From NCBI GenBank assembly GCA_019308525.1, contig JAFDIC010000165.1, positions 1 to 14,478 on the forward strand: DNA of 14,478 nt. The letters are read 5' to 3'. The notes beneath the pieces are model-generated. The model was not told the origin of the DNA, did not search any database, and saw only the letters and a list, made by a program, of their open reading frames with translations. This document shows, piece after piece, positions 1 through 7,178 of this stretch; position 1 is the first letter of the stretch, and the number at the start of each line of letters is the position of its first letter. The position numbers and the translations under genes are program-made. This stretch comes from Deltaproteobacteria bacterium (GTDB taxonomy: Bacteria > Desulfobacterota > DSM-4660 > Desulfatiglandales > HGW-15).

Positions 1-307
1 TCCCCATAGGAAGTATTAGATTCCAGCATATACAGGGGGCTGATGCCAGTCAATCAGCATTGGAGGGCGGTTGGTGCCACAAAAAGGCGTTGATAGAGAG
101 TGGGTAATACATTAGTATGCAAGAGCTGGTAGACTTCTTTGCGGCAACTGGGATAATCTTTGCATTGGAACTTGTTTTTGCCTTTTGTGGGTGCCGCCGT
201 ATGTCCAGAGTCTCCTATGGAGTCTTGCGGAAGCGGAGAAGAATGAGGAGGAGAGCACTTTTCCCATTGTTCCTGGACCCAAGTATTTACCGGGGGAGAT
301 AATTGAA
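1..307. other. 5' flank without a recognised gene
   Basis: No protein family is recognised here on either strand. A short open stretch starting at 117 encodes a hydrophobic then Arg-rich peptide, and the frame of the downstream CBS gene stays open back to a TTG at 185. Neither looks like part of a known domain. A promoter-like pair lies at 90-118. The stretch is best read as the leader of the CBS-ACT gene, possibly with decayed sequence from the gene beyond the window edge. Confidence 0.4.
90..118 (+). promoter_or_regulatory. candidate sigma-70 promoter for the CBS-ACT gene
   Basis: TTGATA (90-95) and TAGTAT (113-118) are separated by exactly 17 bases, close to the sigma-70 consensus. Transcription would start near 125 and leave a leader of roughly 180 bases before the ATG at 308. 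The assignment rests on pattern and spacing only. Confidence 0.35.
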
Positions 308-976
308 ATGCAGGTTCAGAACTGGATGACTTCTGATGTGATTACAGTGAATGAAGACACCCCAGTGATAAAGATATCAAAAATCCTGGAGGAAAACGAT
401 ATTTCGCACCTCCCCGTAATAGCGGAGGGAAAACTGGCCGGCATTATCACCGACCACGAGGTTCAGGAGGCGGTCCCATCCAAATCGACGACCTTAAGCG
501 CCCACGAATTGCACCATCTGTTGGCCGAGACAAAGGCAAGGGATATCATGAAGCAGAACCCCATTACCATAGAACCTGAGGAAACAATGGAAATCGCGGC
601 AGTAGAAATGCTGAAACACAAGATAGGGAGTTTGCCGGTTGTGGGGGGAAAGGGGGAACTTCTTGGAATAATAACAAAAATGGATGTCTTCAGAGTGCTC
701 ATATCCATTACGGGGATCTACCAGGGCGGTGTCCAGTTCGCATTCAAACTGGAAGACAAGCCGGGATCCATAAAGGAGGCCTGTGATGTCATAAGAAAGT
801 GGGGAGGGCGCATCATAAGCATACTGAGCACCAGGGACAAGGCAGAAGAGGGATACCGCCACACTTTCATAAGGACGAAGGGGGTACCTGATGAGAATTT
901 GCCGGGGCTGAAAAGGGATCTGGAGAAGGAGTTTAGACTCCTGTACATGAAGAAGGACCCCATAAGAGAGAAATAA
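308..976 (+). CDS. CBS-CBS-ACT domain protein, AcuB-like
   Basis: This 222-residue soluble protein has two CBS domains (about residues 5-54 and 78-131) followed by an ACT domain (about 142-215, beginning with the typical GVQFAFKLEDKPGSI stretch). CBS pairs bind adenine nucleotides and ACT domains bind small metabolites, so it is likely a cytosolic energy or metabolite sensor. The acetoin-utilisation protein AcuB has the same architecture, but no acetoin genes are visible here, so acetoin function is not implied. The ATG at 308 was chosen because GGGGGAG (292-298) lies 9 bases upstream and the CBS homology begins at once. The frame is open back to a TTG at 185, but that extension is not family-like. 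The next gene starts 159 bases downstream. Confidence 0.85.
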   Translation: MQVQNWMTSDVITVNEDTPVIKISKILEENDISHLPVIAEGKLAGIITDHEVQEAVPSKSTTLSAHELHHLLAETKARDIMKQNPITIEPEETMEIAAVEMLKHKIGSLPVVGGKGELLGIITKMDVFRVLISITGIYQGGVQFAFKLEDKPGSIKEACDVIRKWGGRIISILSTRDKAEEGYRHTFIRTKGVPDENLPGLKRDLEKEFRLLYMKKDPIREK

Positions 977-1135
977 TGCTTCGGGCAAATGCTCCTTGTG
1001 GGCAGTGTCCGGCATCCACCAGAAGCCTACCGGGGCATAGATCTGGAGAATGCGACATTTGGGCGGACCCCTTTACCTTTTTGGCAATGCAAAAACGCAG
1101 AGAGCAGGGTTGACCTATAAAAAGGAGGAATTGAG

Positions 1136-1954
1136 ATGTCACTAATTACGGTTTCTTACGGCATTGGGAGTGATGGGCTTGAAATAGCCAAGAGAGTATC
1201 AAAGGCTCTGGGCCTGGAACTTTTCGACGACGACAGGCTGAAGGAGGAAGCCGTCAGGATGGGAATAAGGCCTGACGAGGTGAAGACCTTCGACGAGAAG
1301 CTGCCTGGTTTTTTCGAGCGTATCAGGAGTTACCGCCCCGAGTTGTACGTGGATTTGCTGGAGGCGGTGATCTATGAGGTGGCCAAGAAGGGCACGGGTA
1401 TTATAGTAGGGCACGGGAGTAATGTGCTCCTGAGAGACTTTGATTGTGCCCTTCATGTCTTGGTTTATGATTCGGAGACCTCTCGAATAAACCGTTTGGT
1501 TGCCGATCAGGGCTTCAGCCGCGATGCCGCGGAGAATCTGATCCGGAAGAGAGACAAGGAGAGGAGGGGATTTCTCCAGTATGCCTTTCACGTTGATTGG
1601 GATGATCCGGGCATGTATGACCTCGTTGTCAACAGGCAGAAAGTGGGGCAGGAGACCGCCGCGAAGCTTATTATTGAAACGGCAAAATCACCCGAGCTCT
1701 TGGAGTGTGGACTGAAGGCCGTTGATACCATGGAGCGGCTGATGCTGACCAAAAAGGTCGAGGCAAAAATCATAGAAGATGGTGTCAATACTGATTTACT
1801 GCATATCGAGGTGCCGGAGAAAGGGAAGGTTTACATACGAGGGCTGGCGAGGACGGAAGACGAGAAGGCCAGGCTGAAGGGACTCCTTGAAGGCATGGAG
1901 GAAATCCTGGAGCTGGAGTTTGAGGTTTCTGTTGTTCCTGCGGGGGCGGAGTAG
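1136..1954 (+). CDS. cytidylate kinase-like family protein with C-terminal BON-like domain
   Basis: The 272-residue product begins with a nucleotide-kinase-like core (about 1-200). The glycine-rich loop VSYGIGSDGLEIAKR stands where a P-loop would be, and IIVGHGSNVLLRDF follows at about 90-103. This matches the cytidylate-kinase-like family (PF13189 type), whose loop usually lacks the classical Walker A lysine, as here. Substrate and reaction are not established for this family, so it should not be read as the essential CMP kinase. The last 65 residues or so (VEAKIIEDG to ELEFEVSVVP) resemble a BON-type alpha/beta module. The start is firm: AAGGAGG (1122-1128) precedes the ATG by 7 bases. SfsA follows after about 80 bases on the same strand. 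It is probably cytosolic; no signal peptide or membrane segment is visible. Confidence 0.8.
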   Translation: MSLITVSYGIGSDGLEIAKRVSKALGLELFDDDRLKEEAVRMGIRPDEVKTFDEKLPGFFERIRSYRPELYVDLLEAVIYEVAKKGTGIIVGHGSNVLLRDFDCALHVLVYDSETSRINRLVADQGFSRDAAENLIRKRDKERRGFLQYAFHVDWDDPGMYDLVVNRQKVGQETAAKLIIETAKSPELLECGLKAVDTMERLMLTKKVEAKIIEDGVNTDLLHIEVPEKGKVYIRGLARTEDEKARLKGLLEGMEEILELEFEVSVVPAGAE

Positions 1955-2037
1955 GAACCTCCCCTCAGGCTTTGAAAGAATCCTTGCTTCATGCGGAAAA
2001 GACATCTTCGTTTGTGGGTCTGCAGGGAAGAGAAAGG

Positions 2038-2769
2038 GTGAAGAACCTGAAGAAGAGTTCTAGCGGGGCTTGTGTGTTGAAATGGCCGAAGCTGGTACCA
2101 GGGACACTGCTGAAAAGGTATCAACGCTTCAAGGCAGACGTGAGATTAAGGAACGGGCATGTAGTTACTGCCCTGTGTCCCAATACGGGTAGCATGTTGG
2201 GCTGTTCCGAGCCGGGCGCGGTGGTTTATCTATCCCGGCACGACAGGGTGGAGCGAAAGCTCAAATATACGTGGGAGATGATCCACCTGCCAGGGTCACT
2301 GGTTGGAGTGAACACTACGGTGCCAAACGGCCTGGTGAAACAGACAATAAAGCGAGGCGGAATCGAGGAGCTCCAGGGGTTTGAAAGGATCCGCACCGAG
2401 GTCAGGTATGGAAGGAACTCGAGGATAGATATTCTCCTGGAAAAGGGGGAAGAGAAATGCTTTGTAGAGGTCAAGAACTGCACCCTGGCGGAGAGGGGAG
2501 TTGCATATTTTCCGGATGCGATCACGACGAGGGGACTCAAGCACCTGGTTGAGCTCCAAATGCAGGTCGCGAAAGGTCATCGTTCCGTGATGTTTTACCT
2601 TGTACAGCGCATGGACGCAAAGAGGTTTCGTCCTGCCGACCATATTGATGAGGCATACGGACAGGAGTTGAGGAAGGCCTTTTTCAGGGGTGTCGAAATC
2701 CTGGTCTATGATGTGGACATCGATCTGGAGGGTATTTCCCTAAGGAGTCGGCTCCCCCATGAACTTTGA
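2038..2769 (+). CDS. sfsA: SfsA family DNA-binding/nuclease-like protein
   Basis: The product is recognisable as SfsA (sugar fermentation stimulation protein) along nearly its whole length. Family motifs are CPNTGSMLGCSEPG (47-60), RKLKYTWE (73-80), SRIDILLE (128-135), CFVEVKNCTL (141-150) and YFPDAITTRGLKHL (157-170). D131 and the EVK at 144-146 form a PD-(D/E)XK-like nuclease core behind an N-terminal OB-like part. In E. coli SfsA was linked to maltose-gene expression and binds DNA; its biochemical role remains unsettled. The chosen GTG at 2038 gives 243 residues, close to the usual 230-245, and has AGGGAAG at 2024-2030. Alternative starts are TTG 1972, GTG 2074 and TTG 2077, so the N-terminus is uncertain by up to about 20 residues. 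Confidence 0.9.
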   Translation: MKNLKKSSSGACVLKWPKLVPGTLLKRYQRFKADVRLRNGHVVTALCPNTGSMLGCSEPGAVVYLSRHDRVERKLKYTWEMIHLPGSLVGVNTTVPNGLVKQTIKRGGIEELQGFERIRTEVRYGRNSRIDILLEKGEEKCFVEVKNCTLAERGVAYFPDAITTRGLKHLVELQMQVAKGHRSVMFYLVQRMDAKRFRPADHIDEAYGQELRKAFFRGVEILVYDVDIDLEGISLRSRLPHEL

Positions 2770-2822
2770 AAAGGGATTGCGGGGGGAGATCTGTTTGGAC
2801 ATTGAACTAGAAAGGAGAAAAT

Positions 2823-3077
2823 ATGGAGGAGGGTGTAAAGATATATAGTTTGAGCACGTGCAGTCACTGCAAGGCCACCAAGAGGTTGCTGGGAGATTGT
2901 GGGGTGAGGTACGAATTCACGGACGTTGATCTCCTTGAGGGTGATGAAAGGAGGGCCATCCTGGAAGATGTGAAGAGGTTCAATCCCCGGTGCTCTTTCC
3001 CCACTATTATTATTGGAGACAAGGTGATTGTCGGTTACAAGGAACAGGAAATCAAGGAGGCATTAGGGCTCTTGTAA
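2823..3077 (+). CDS. glutaredoxin family protein (CSHC)
   Basis: This 84-residue protein has a thioredoxin-fold glutaredoxin layout. A first beta strand leads to C13-S-H-C16 at the start of helix 1, the cis-proline is P60 in FPTIIIGD, and the C-terminal segment VGYKEQEIKEAL stands at the glutathione-site position of glutaredoxins. It should act as a cytosolic dithiol oxidoreductase. The CSHC motif differs from the classical CPYC, so the electron donor (glutathione, thioredoxin reductase or ferredoxin-thioredoxin reductase) cannot be deduced. In related anaerobes similar small proteins are often next to a ferredoxin-thioredoxin reductase subunit, but none is recognisable in the 165 bases that follow. 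The start is supported by AAAGGAG (2811-2817), 5 bases before the ATG. Confidence 0.87.
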   Translation: MEEGVKIYSLSTCSHCKATKRLLGDCGVRYEFTDVDLLEGDERRAILEDVKRFNPRCSFPTIIIGDKVIVGYKEQEIKEALGLL

Positions 3078-3242
3078 GAGTGAGCGTGATGGTCCTTACA
3101 CGGACGGAAATGCCCGGGAAGCGGCGGTTGCGCAGGCAAGTGGACCAGGAGAGGGGTTGGCACCTTTCTTGGGACATTCGAAAGCGGAAGGGGTGGAATA
3201 GAAACCCGGTTAGTACCATAGGGGGAGAGGTGTAAGCAGAAG
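3078..3242 (+). other. intergenic spacer before citrate synthase
   Basis: No recognisable gene lies in these 165 bases. Open frames cross it, but their translations resemble no family, including the ferredoxin-thioredoxin reductase subunit expected beside this type of glutaredoxin. The end holds the ribosome-binding site GGGAGAGG (3223-3230) of the citrate synthase gene, 12 bases before its ATG. Confidence 0.5.
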
Positions 3243-4529
3243 ATGGTGGATAAGGCCAAGCTGATCATTGACGGTAAGACCTATGAGTTCCCCATCATAA
3301 CCGGCACGGAAGGGGAACGGGCCATAAATATCTCGACACTGCGGAGCCGGACGGGGTTGATAACCCTGGATGTGGGATTTTCCAACACAGGTAGTTGTAA
3401 GAGCAGCATTACTTATATGGATGGTGAGGAGGGTATCCTGAGGTACAGGGGTATACCCATCGAGCAGCTTGCGGAGCACTCCACTTTTGTGGAGACGGCC
3501 TATCTGCTGATCAACGGCGAACTGCCCACCCGCAAGGAGCTGAACGATTTCTCGGTGCTCTTGAACGACCACTCTCTTGTCCACGAGGATATGCGGCAGT
3601 TCTTTGAGAGTTTCCCGAGAGGCAGTCATCCCATGGGGATCCTTTCTTCCATGGTAAATGCCCTTCGGGCGTTTTACCCGGAAATCCCTGAGAGGGGGGA
3701 GGAGGAGGAGATAGACGTCACGGTCACCAGGCTCCTATCCAAGGTGAGGACCATGGCGGCCATGTCCTACAAGATCTCCAGGGGACACAGGGTCGTCTAC
3801 CCCAGACATGACCTTACTTACGCCGCAAACTTCTTGAACATGATGTTCGACTCCCCGGTGAGGCCCTATAAGATCGAGGAAGAGTTTGTGGATGCGCTGA
3901 ATGTCTTTTGGATCTTGCACGCAGACCATGAACAGAATTGTTCAACCGCAGCGGTCCGCCTGGTAGGCAGCGCCAGGGTTAACCTGTATGCTGCAATCTC
4001 GGCGGGCATATGCGCCCTGTGGGGGCCCTTGCACGGAGGGGCGAACCAGGCGGTGATAGAAATGCTCATGGCCATTCAGGAGAACGGGGGCGATGTGGCA
4101 CCTTTCATAGCCAGGGCAAAGGACAAAGATGATCCATTCCGCCTGATGGGTTTTGGACACAGGGTATACAAAACCTACGACCCCAGGGCCAGGATTATGA
4201 AGAAGGTTTGCGACCGGCTGCTCAAGAGGTTGAAGGCAAGGGATCCCCTTCTTGATGTGGCAATGAAACTGGAAGAAGTGGCACTGAAGGATCCCTACTT
4301 CATAGATCACTACCTGTACCCTAACGTCGATTTCTATTCTGGAATCGTGCTCAGGGCACTGGGAATCCCCTTGAACATGTTCACGGTCATGTTTGCAATC
4401 GGACGTCTCCCAGGCTGGATAAGCCAATGGAAGGAAAGCATGGATGATTCGGAATGGAAGCTCCAGAGGCCCAGGCAGGTTTACGTGGGACGAACTAAAC
4501 GGGACTATGTTCCCATAGAAGAAAGATGA
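3243..4529 (+). CDS. gltA: citrate synthase, type II
   Basis: Condenses acetyl-CoA and oxaloacetate to citrate in the cytosol, the entry step of the TCA cycle. At 428 residues it matches the usual length of the hexameric Gram-negative type II enzyme. The residues line up with the E. coli enzyme at an offset of zero or one. The oxaloacetate and CoA site is in WILHADHEQNCST (223-235), the catalytic His is H264 in GPLHGG, the second His is H306 in GFGHRVYK, and the catalytic Asp is D363 in NVDFYSG. Arginines at 315 and 388 also fit. All catalytic residues are therefore present. The start is ATG 3243, behind a purine-rich GGGAGAGG with a rather long 12-base spacer. No other TCA gene is in the window. 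Two copies of a 10-base direct repeat follow the stop. Confidence 0.97.
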   Translation: MVDKAKLIIDGKTYEFPIITGTEGERAINISTLRSRTGLITLDVGFSNTGSCKSSITYMDGEEGILRYRGIPIEQLAEHSTFVETAYLLINGELPTRKELNDFSVLLNDHSLVHEDMRQFFESFPRGSHPMGILSSMVNALRAFYPEIPERGEEEEIDVTVTRLLSKVRTMAAMSYKISRGHRVVYPRHDLTYAANFLNMMFDSPVRPYKIEEEFVDALNVFWILHADHEQNCSTAAVRLVGSARVNLYAAISAGICALWGPLHGGANQAVIEMLMAIQENGGDVAPFIARAKDKDDPFRLMGFGHRVYKTYDPRARIMKKVCDRLLKRLKARDPLLDVAMKLEEVALKDPYFIDHYLYPNVDFYSGIVLRALGIPLNMFTVMFAIGRLPGWISQWKESMDDSEWKLQRPRQVYVGRTKRDYVPIEER

Positions 4530-4533
4530 TAGC

Positions 4534-4563
4534 ATCTAAAGGTCTGCTTGAGGATCTAAAGGT
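4534..4563 (+). repeat. direct repeat pair ATCTAAAGGT, period 20
   Basis: ATCTAAAGGT occurs at 4534-4543 and again at 4554-4563, on the same face of the helix by spacing. GATAGC stands at both outer ends (4528-4533 and 4567-4572). It lies between the citrate synthase stop and the next ribosome-binding site. It could be an operator-like site or a chance duplication. Confidence 0.5.
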
Positions 4564-4607
4564 TGTGATAGCGGTATGGTATCCTACGAAAATCAGGAGG
4601 TTGCGAC

Positions 4608-5165
4608 TTGAATCTCAAGATCTTTGAAACCATGAGCGAAGGAGAGCTGAGAAAGTACATCGAGTTCCTGTTGTGGCACTACAGGGTGGTGGACGCTTTT
4701 TGGTTTATTTACGTGAGCGAAAAGTTTGACCAGCCTACGGCGGAAAGGATCAATGAGAAGGTTTGGGGCAGGGTAAGCAGTATGGCAGCCAAGGACCTCG
4801 TCTCTCGGTTTCATATCCGAGAAAAGGGGCTTGAAGGTTTTGTGAAGTGCCTCAGGTATTTTCCCTGGTGCATTATCGTCGGCTACGAGATCGAGCGAGA
4901 CGATAGTCAGGTGATGATCAGTGTCCCCTCTTGCCCCACCCGGGTGGCCAGAAAAATGAGAGGGCTGGATGAGTTTGTGTGCAAGGACATGCACAGGGGT
5001 GAATTCGAAGATTTCGCCCGTGTGGTTGATCCTCGGATCCGTGTGGAGTGTCTCTTCGCCCCTCCTGATCCTCATCCTGAAGACGTGTTCTGCAAGTGGC
5101 GTTTTTACCTGGAAGATGACGGCCCAGCCAAACATGGAGACGGACCAAGCCCTGAGAATAAATAG
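4608..5165 (+). CDS. DUF6125-type conserved protein
   Basis: This 185-residue soluble protein of unknown function resembles the DUF6125 family. The N-terminal half is helical, with [21 protein letters not shown] (20-40) and a [14 protein letters not shown] stretch. The C-terminal half carries a conserved Cys/Pro-rich pattern: C109-P in [20 protein letters not shown] (118-129), a DPRIRVEC motif (141-148), [14 protein letters not shown] (151-164). The four cysteines 109, 125, 148 and 162 could bind a metal or a cofactor, but this is inference. The start is a TTG at 4608, chosen because AGGAGG (4595-4600) is 7 bases upstream; an in-frame ATG at 4632 is the alternative. Its 3' end overlaps the next gene by about 50 bases, suggesting coupled translation. 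Confidence 0.8.
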   Translation: MNLKIFETMSEGELRKYIEFLLWHYRVVDAFWFIYVSEKFDQPTAERINEKVWGRVSSMAAKDLVSRFHIREKGLEGFVKCLRYFPWCIIVGYEIERDDSQVMISVPSCPTRVARKMRGLDEFVCKDMHRGEFEDFARVVDPRIRVECLFAPPDPHPEDVFCKWRFYLEDDGPAKHGDGPSPENK

Positions 5166-5934
5166 AGACCAGCTTGAACTTATTCACTCGATCTATCATC
5201 ACCGGGCATTTGTGGACCCGGATCCACTTCTCTTTCTTTACGATTATGGGGATGTCGTGGACCGGGAGATAGCGGGGTTGGTAGCATCGTCCCTGGCCTA
5301 TGGCAGGGTGGTACAGATAATGAGGAGCGTCTCAAAGGTCCTGGGGCCTATGGGGGAAAATCCTTCTCAGTTCCTGGCCAACACTTCACTCGAGGGGCTT
5401 AATGTAATTTACAAGGACTTTAGGCACAGGTTCACAACAGGAGAGGAAATCGCCCTGATGCTTTATGGCGTCAAGCTGGTACTCCAGGAATACGGCTCCT
5501 TACAGGCTTGTTTCCTGGAGGGCATGAACCGGGAAGATGATACGATCCTGCCGGCCCTGTCACCGTTTGTGGAGAGGATAAAGGAGGGGGCGTCTATCTC
5601 CAGGAGCAGCCTCTTACCCACCCCTGAAGGAGGCAGCGCCTGCAAGAGGTTGAACCTGTTTATGAGGTGGATGGTGAGAAAGGACCAGGTGGATCCCGGA
5701 GGCTGGGACGTGATATCGCCCTCATTGCTGGTCATACCGCTTGACACCCACATGCACAGGATAGGCCTGCGTCTTGGTTTCACGGGCAGAAAACAGGGCG
5801 ACATGCTTGCTGCACTGGAGATAACCAATGCTTTCCGGAAGATTTCACCCGAAGACCCTGTCCGTTATGACTTCGCCCTTACCCGGTTGGGAATAAGGGG
5901 AGAAACAGAGGGATCAATTTTGATGGCTTCCTAG
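5116..5934 (+). CDS. TIGR02757/DUF2400 family protein
   Basis: This 272-residue product carries the hallmarks of the TIGR02757 family of unknown function, which has a helical fold distantly related to HhH-type DNA glycosylases. Visible signatures are [17 protein letters not shown] (49-65), [20 protein letters not shown] (169-188), [14 protein letters not shown] (203-216) and [19 protein letters not shown] (244-262). A DNA or nucleotide-related role is only a suggestion from fold similarity. The C-terminal tail is short and lacks the cysteines seen in some members. Two starts are possible: ATG 5116, directly after GGAAG, and ATG 5134, which has no clear ribosome-binding site. Both lie inside the preceding gene, so translation is probably coupled to it. 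Confidence 0.85.
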   Translation: MTAQPNMETDQALRINRDQLELIHSIYHHRAFVDPDPLLFLYDYGDVVDREIAGLVASSLAYGRVVQIMRSVSKVLGPMGENPSQFLANTSLEGLNVIYKDFRHRFTTGEEIALMLYGVKLVLQEYGSLQACFLEGMNREDDTILPALSPFVERIKEGASISRSSLLPTPEGGSACKRLNLFMRWMVRKDQVDPGGWDVISPSLLVIPLDTHMHRIGLRLGFTGRKQGDMLAALEITNAFRKISPEDPVRYDFALTRLGIRGETEGSILMAS

Positions 5935-6036
5935 AAATCCCTGGTACTGTGTAATACTGTACAACGCAGATCGCCCTGTTCGGTCCCACGAGGAATTGCG
6001 CTTGTTGCAAAACCATCACCTTTCATGGAGGCAAAC

Positions 6037-6918
6037 ATGAAGGTATTCATCACGGGAGGTACCGGGTTTGTGGGACAGACCTTGACGAGGCATTTTACTG
6101 ACAAGGGGATGGATGTGACCGTGTTGACCCGTCGCGTTGAGGGAAAAGCTTCTCTGCCACAGGGGGCGTCCTACCTGGAGGGTGATCCGAGGGTGCAGGG
6201 GCCCTGGCAGGAAAGGGTTGCAGAACATGATGTTGTCATCAACCTGGCCGGGGCTTCCATCTTCAGGAGGTGGACGGAATCTGCCAGGGAGGAGATCCGG
6301 GAGAGCAGGATAGCCGGAACGAAAAACCTGGTGGGAGCCTTGAGGGAGAGGAAAGGGATAGAGACCATTCTCCTCAGCGCCTCTGCGGTTGGATACTATG
6401 GTTTTCACGGGGATGAAGAACTGGATGTGGCCTCAGTGGCAAGGGAATGGGAATCTGCTGCCCTGGAGGCAGGAAAGTTCGGCGTAAGGACAGCGGTGCT
6501 CCGCTTTGGGATTGTGCTTGGGAGGCACGGAGGTGCGCTCAAACAGATGTTGCCTCTGTTCAAGTGGTGCCTGGGAGCACCGATTGGATCGGGTAGACAG
6601 TGGTTGTCCTGGATTCACGAGCAGGATCTTGCAGGAATATTCTTGTATCTGGCGGAGAGGAGAGACATGGAAGGCCCGGTAAACTGTACTTCCCCGAACC
6701 CTGTCCGGAATAAGGAGTTCACAAAGGCCTTGGGCAGGGCACTGAACAGGCCTACTTTCATGCCTGCCGTTCCGTCATTCGTCATGAGGCTCGTCTACGG
6801 GGAATTCGGTTCTATCCTGGTAAAGGGACAAAGGGTCAATCCCAGGAGGTTGATGGGAGCGGGTTTCTCCTTCAAATACCCTGAAGCGGGCCATGCACTG
6901 GAGGACCTCCTTCAGTAA
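6037..6918 (+). CDS. TIGR01777 family epimerase-like NAD(P)-binding protein
   Basis: An extended short-chain dehydrogenase/reductase of the YfcH/SDR39U1 type, 293 residues. The dinucleotide-binding loop is TGGTGFVG (6-13). Family motifs follow: DVVINLAGASIFRRWT (65-80), RIAGTKNLV (91-99), LLSASAVGYYG (112-122), LRFGIVLGRHGGAL (155-168), GSGRQWLSWIHEQDLAG (184-200), and a DUF1731-like C-terminus (about 243-290). The substrate of this family is unknown. Between GDEEL and REWES the loop is about nine residues shorter than usual. The ATG at 6037 is preferred over ATG 6025 because GGAGG (6027-6031) lies 5 bases upstream of it and the Rossmann fold starts immediately. It stands alone, about 100 bases after the TIGR02757 gene. 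Confidence 0.9.
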   Translation: MKVFITGGTGFVGQTLTRHFTDKGMDVTVLTRRVEGKASLPQGASYLEGDPRVQGPWQERVAEHDVVINLAGASIFRRWTESAREEIRESRIAGTKNLVGALRERKGIETILLSASAVGYYGFHGDEELDVASVAREWESAALEAGKFGVRTAVLRFGIVLGRHGGALKQMLPLFKWCLGAPIGSGRQWLSWIHEQDLAGIFLYLAERRDMEGPVNCTSPNPVRNKEFTKALGRALNRPTFMPAVPSFVMRLVYGEFGSILVKGQRVNPRRLMGAGFSFKYPEAGHALEDLLQ

Positions 6919-6997
6919 AGAGCTTTTTTCAACGGTTCTAGCCCCTTGAGCTTTCTCAGGATTCTCTTTCCCCTGTCTCACCGGTGACCCGGTAACA

Positions 6998-7026
6998 TTG
7001 ACAGACCCCTGGGACTGTGTTAAAGA
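6998..7026 (+). promoter_or_regulatory. candidate promoter upstream of the MFS gene
   Basis: A perfect TTGACA (6998-7003) is followed after 17 bases by TAAAGA (7021-7026), a weak -10 match. It lies about 150 bases before the MFS start at 7179, in the 260-base spacer that otherwise holds no intact gene. Pattern evidence only. Confidence 0.3.
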
Positions 7027-7145
7027 GCCTTGTTCTCGAACCAGGCGGAAGTGATTTTGGATCCGATCTCCAGGCTCCAGACTTTTGTCCTGGAGGCGAT
7101 AAATCCTTCGCTTTTGATCTCAAAGTGATAGACCTCCCGGAATGC
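7020..7145 (-). pseudogene. possible C-terminal gene remnant, unknown family
   Basis: On the minus strand, about 40 codons ending at a TAA (7020-7022) read VYHFEIKSEGFIASRTKVWS and on to WFENKAL. The alternating hydrophobic/polar pattern is protein-like and vaguely recalls the start of a DUF3108-type beta-barrel protein. There is no start codon of its own: further upstream the frame runs into the MFS gene on the other strand. It may be a relic of a deleted gene, or chance. Confidence 0.25.
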
Positions 7146-7178
7146 TGGAGTATCTGAGTAAGTGGAGCGTACTGAGCA

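Noticed and set aside
185..307. N-terminal extension of the CBS-ACT protein from TTG 185
   Set aside because: It lacks a ribosome-binding site and family similarity; ATG 308 has a good site and begins directly at the CBS domain.
494..1015. Long minus-strand frame opposite the CBS-ACT gene
   Set aside because: It is a shadow of a well-supported plus-strand gene and shows no family features.
2990..3235. Possible ferredoxin-thioredoxin reductase subunit after the glutaredoxin
   Set aside because: All three plus-strand translations were read; the CPC and CHC cysteine motifs of that subunit are absent and no homology is visible.
3909..4100. CRISPR-like or tandem repeats in the citrate synthase region
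   Set aside because: No regularly spaced identical units were found there or elsewhere in the window.
6919..6960. Terminator after the epimerase-like gene (AAAGAGCTTTTTTC)
   Set aside because: There is a T-run, but no GC-rich stem of adequate length precedes it.
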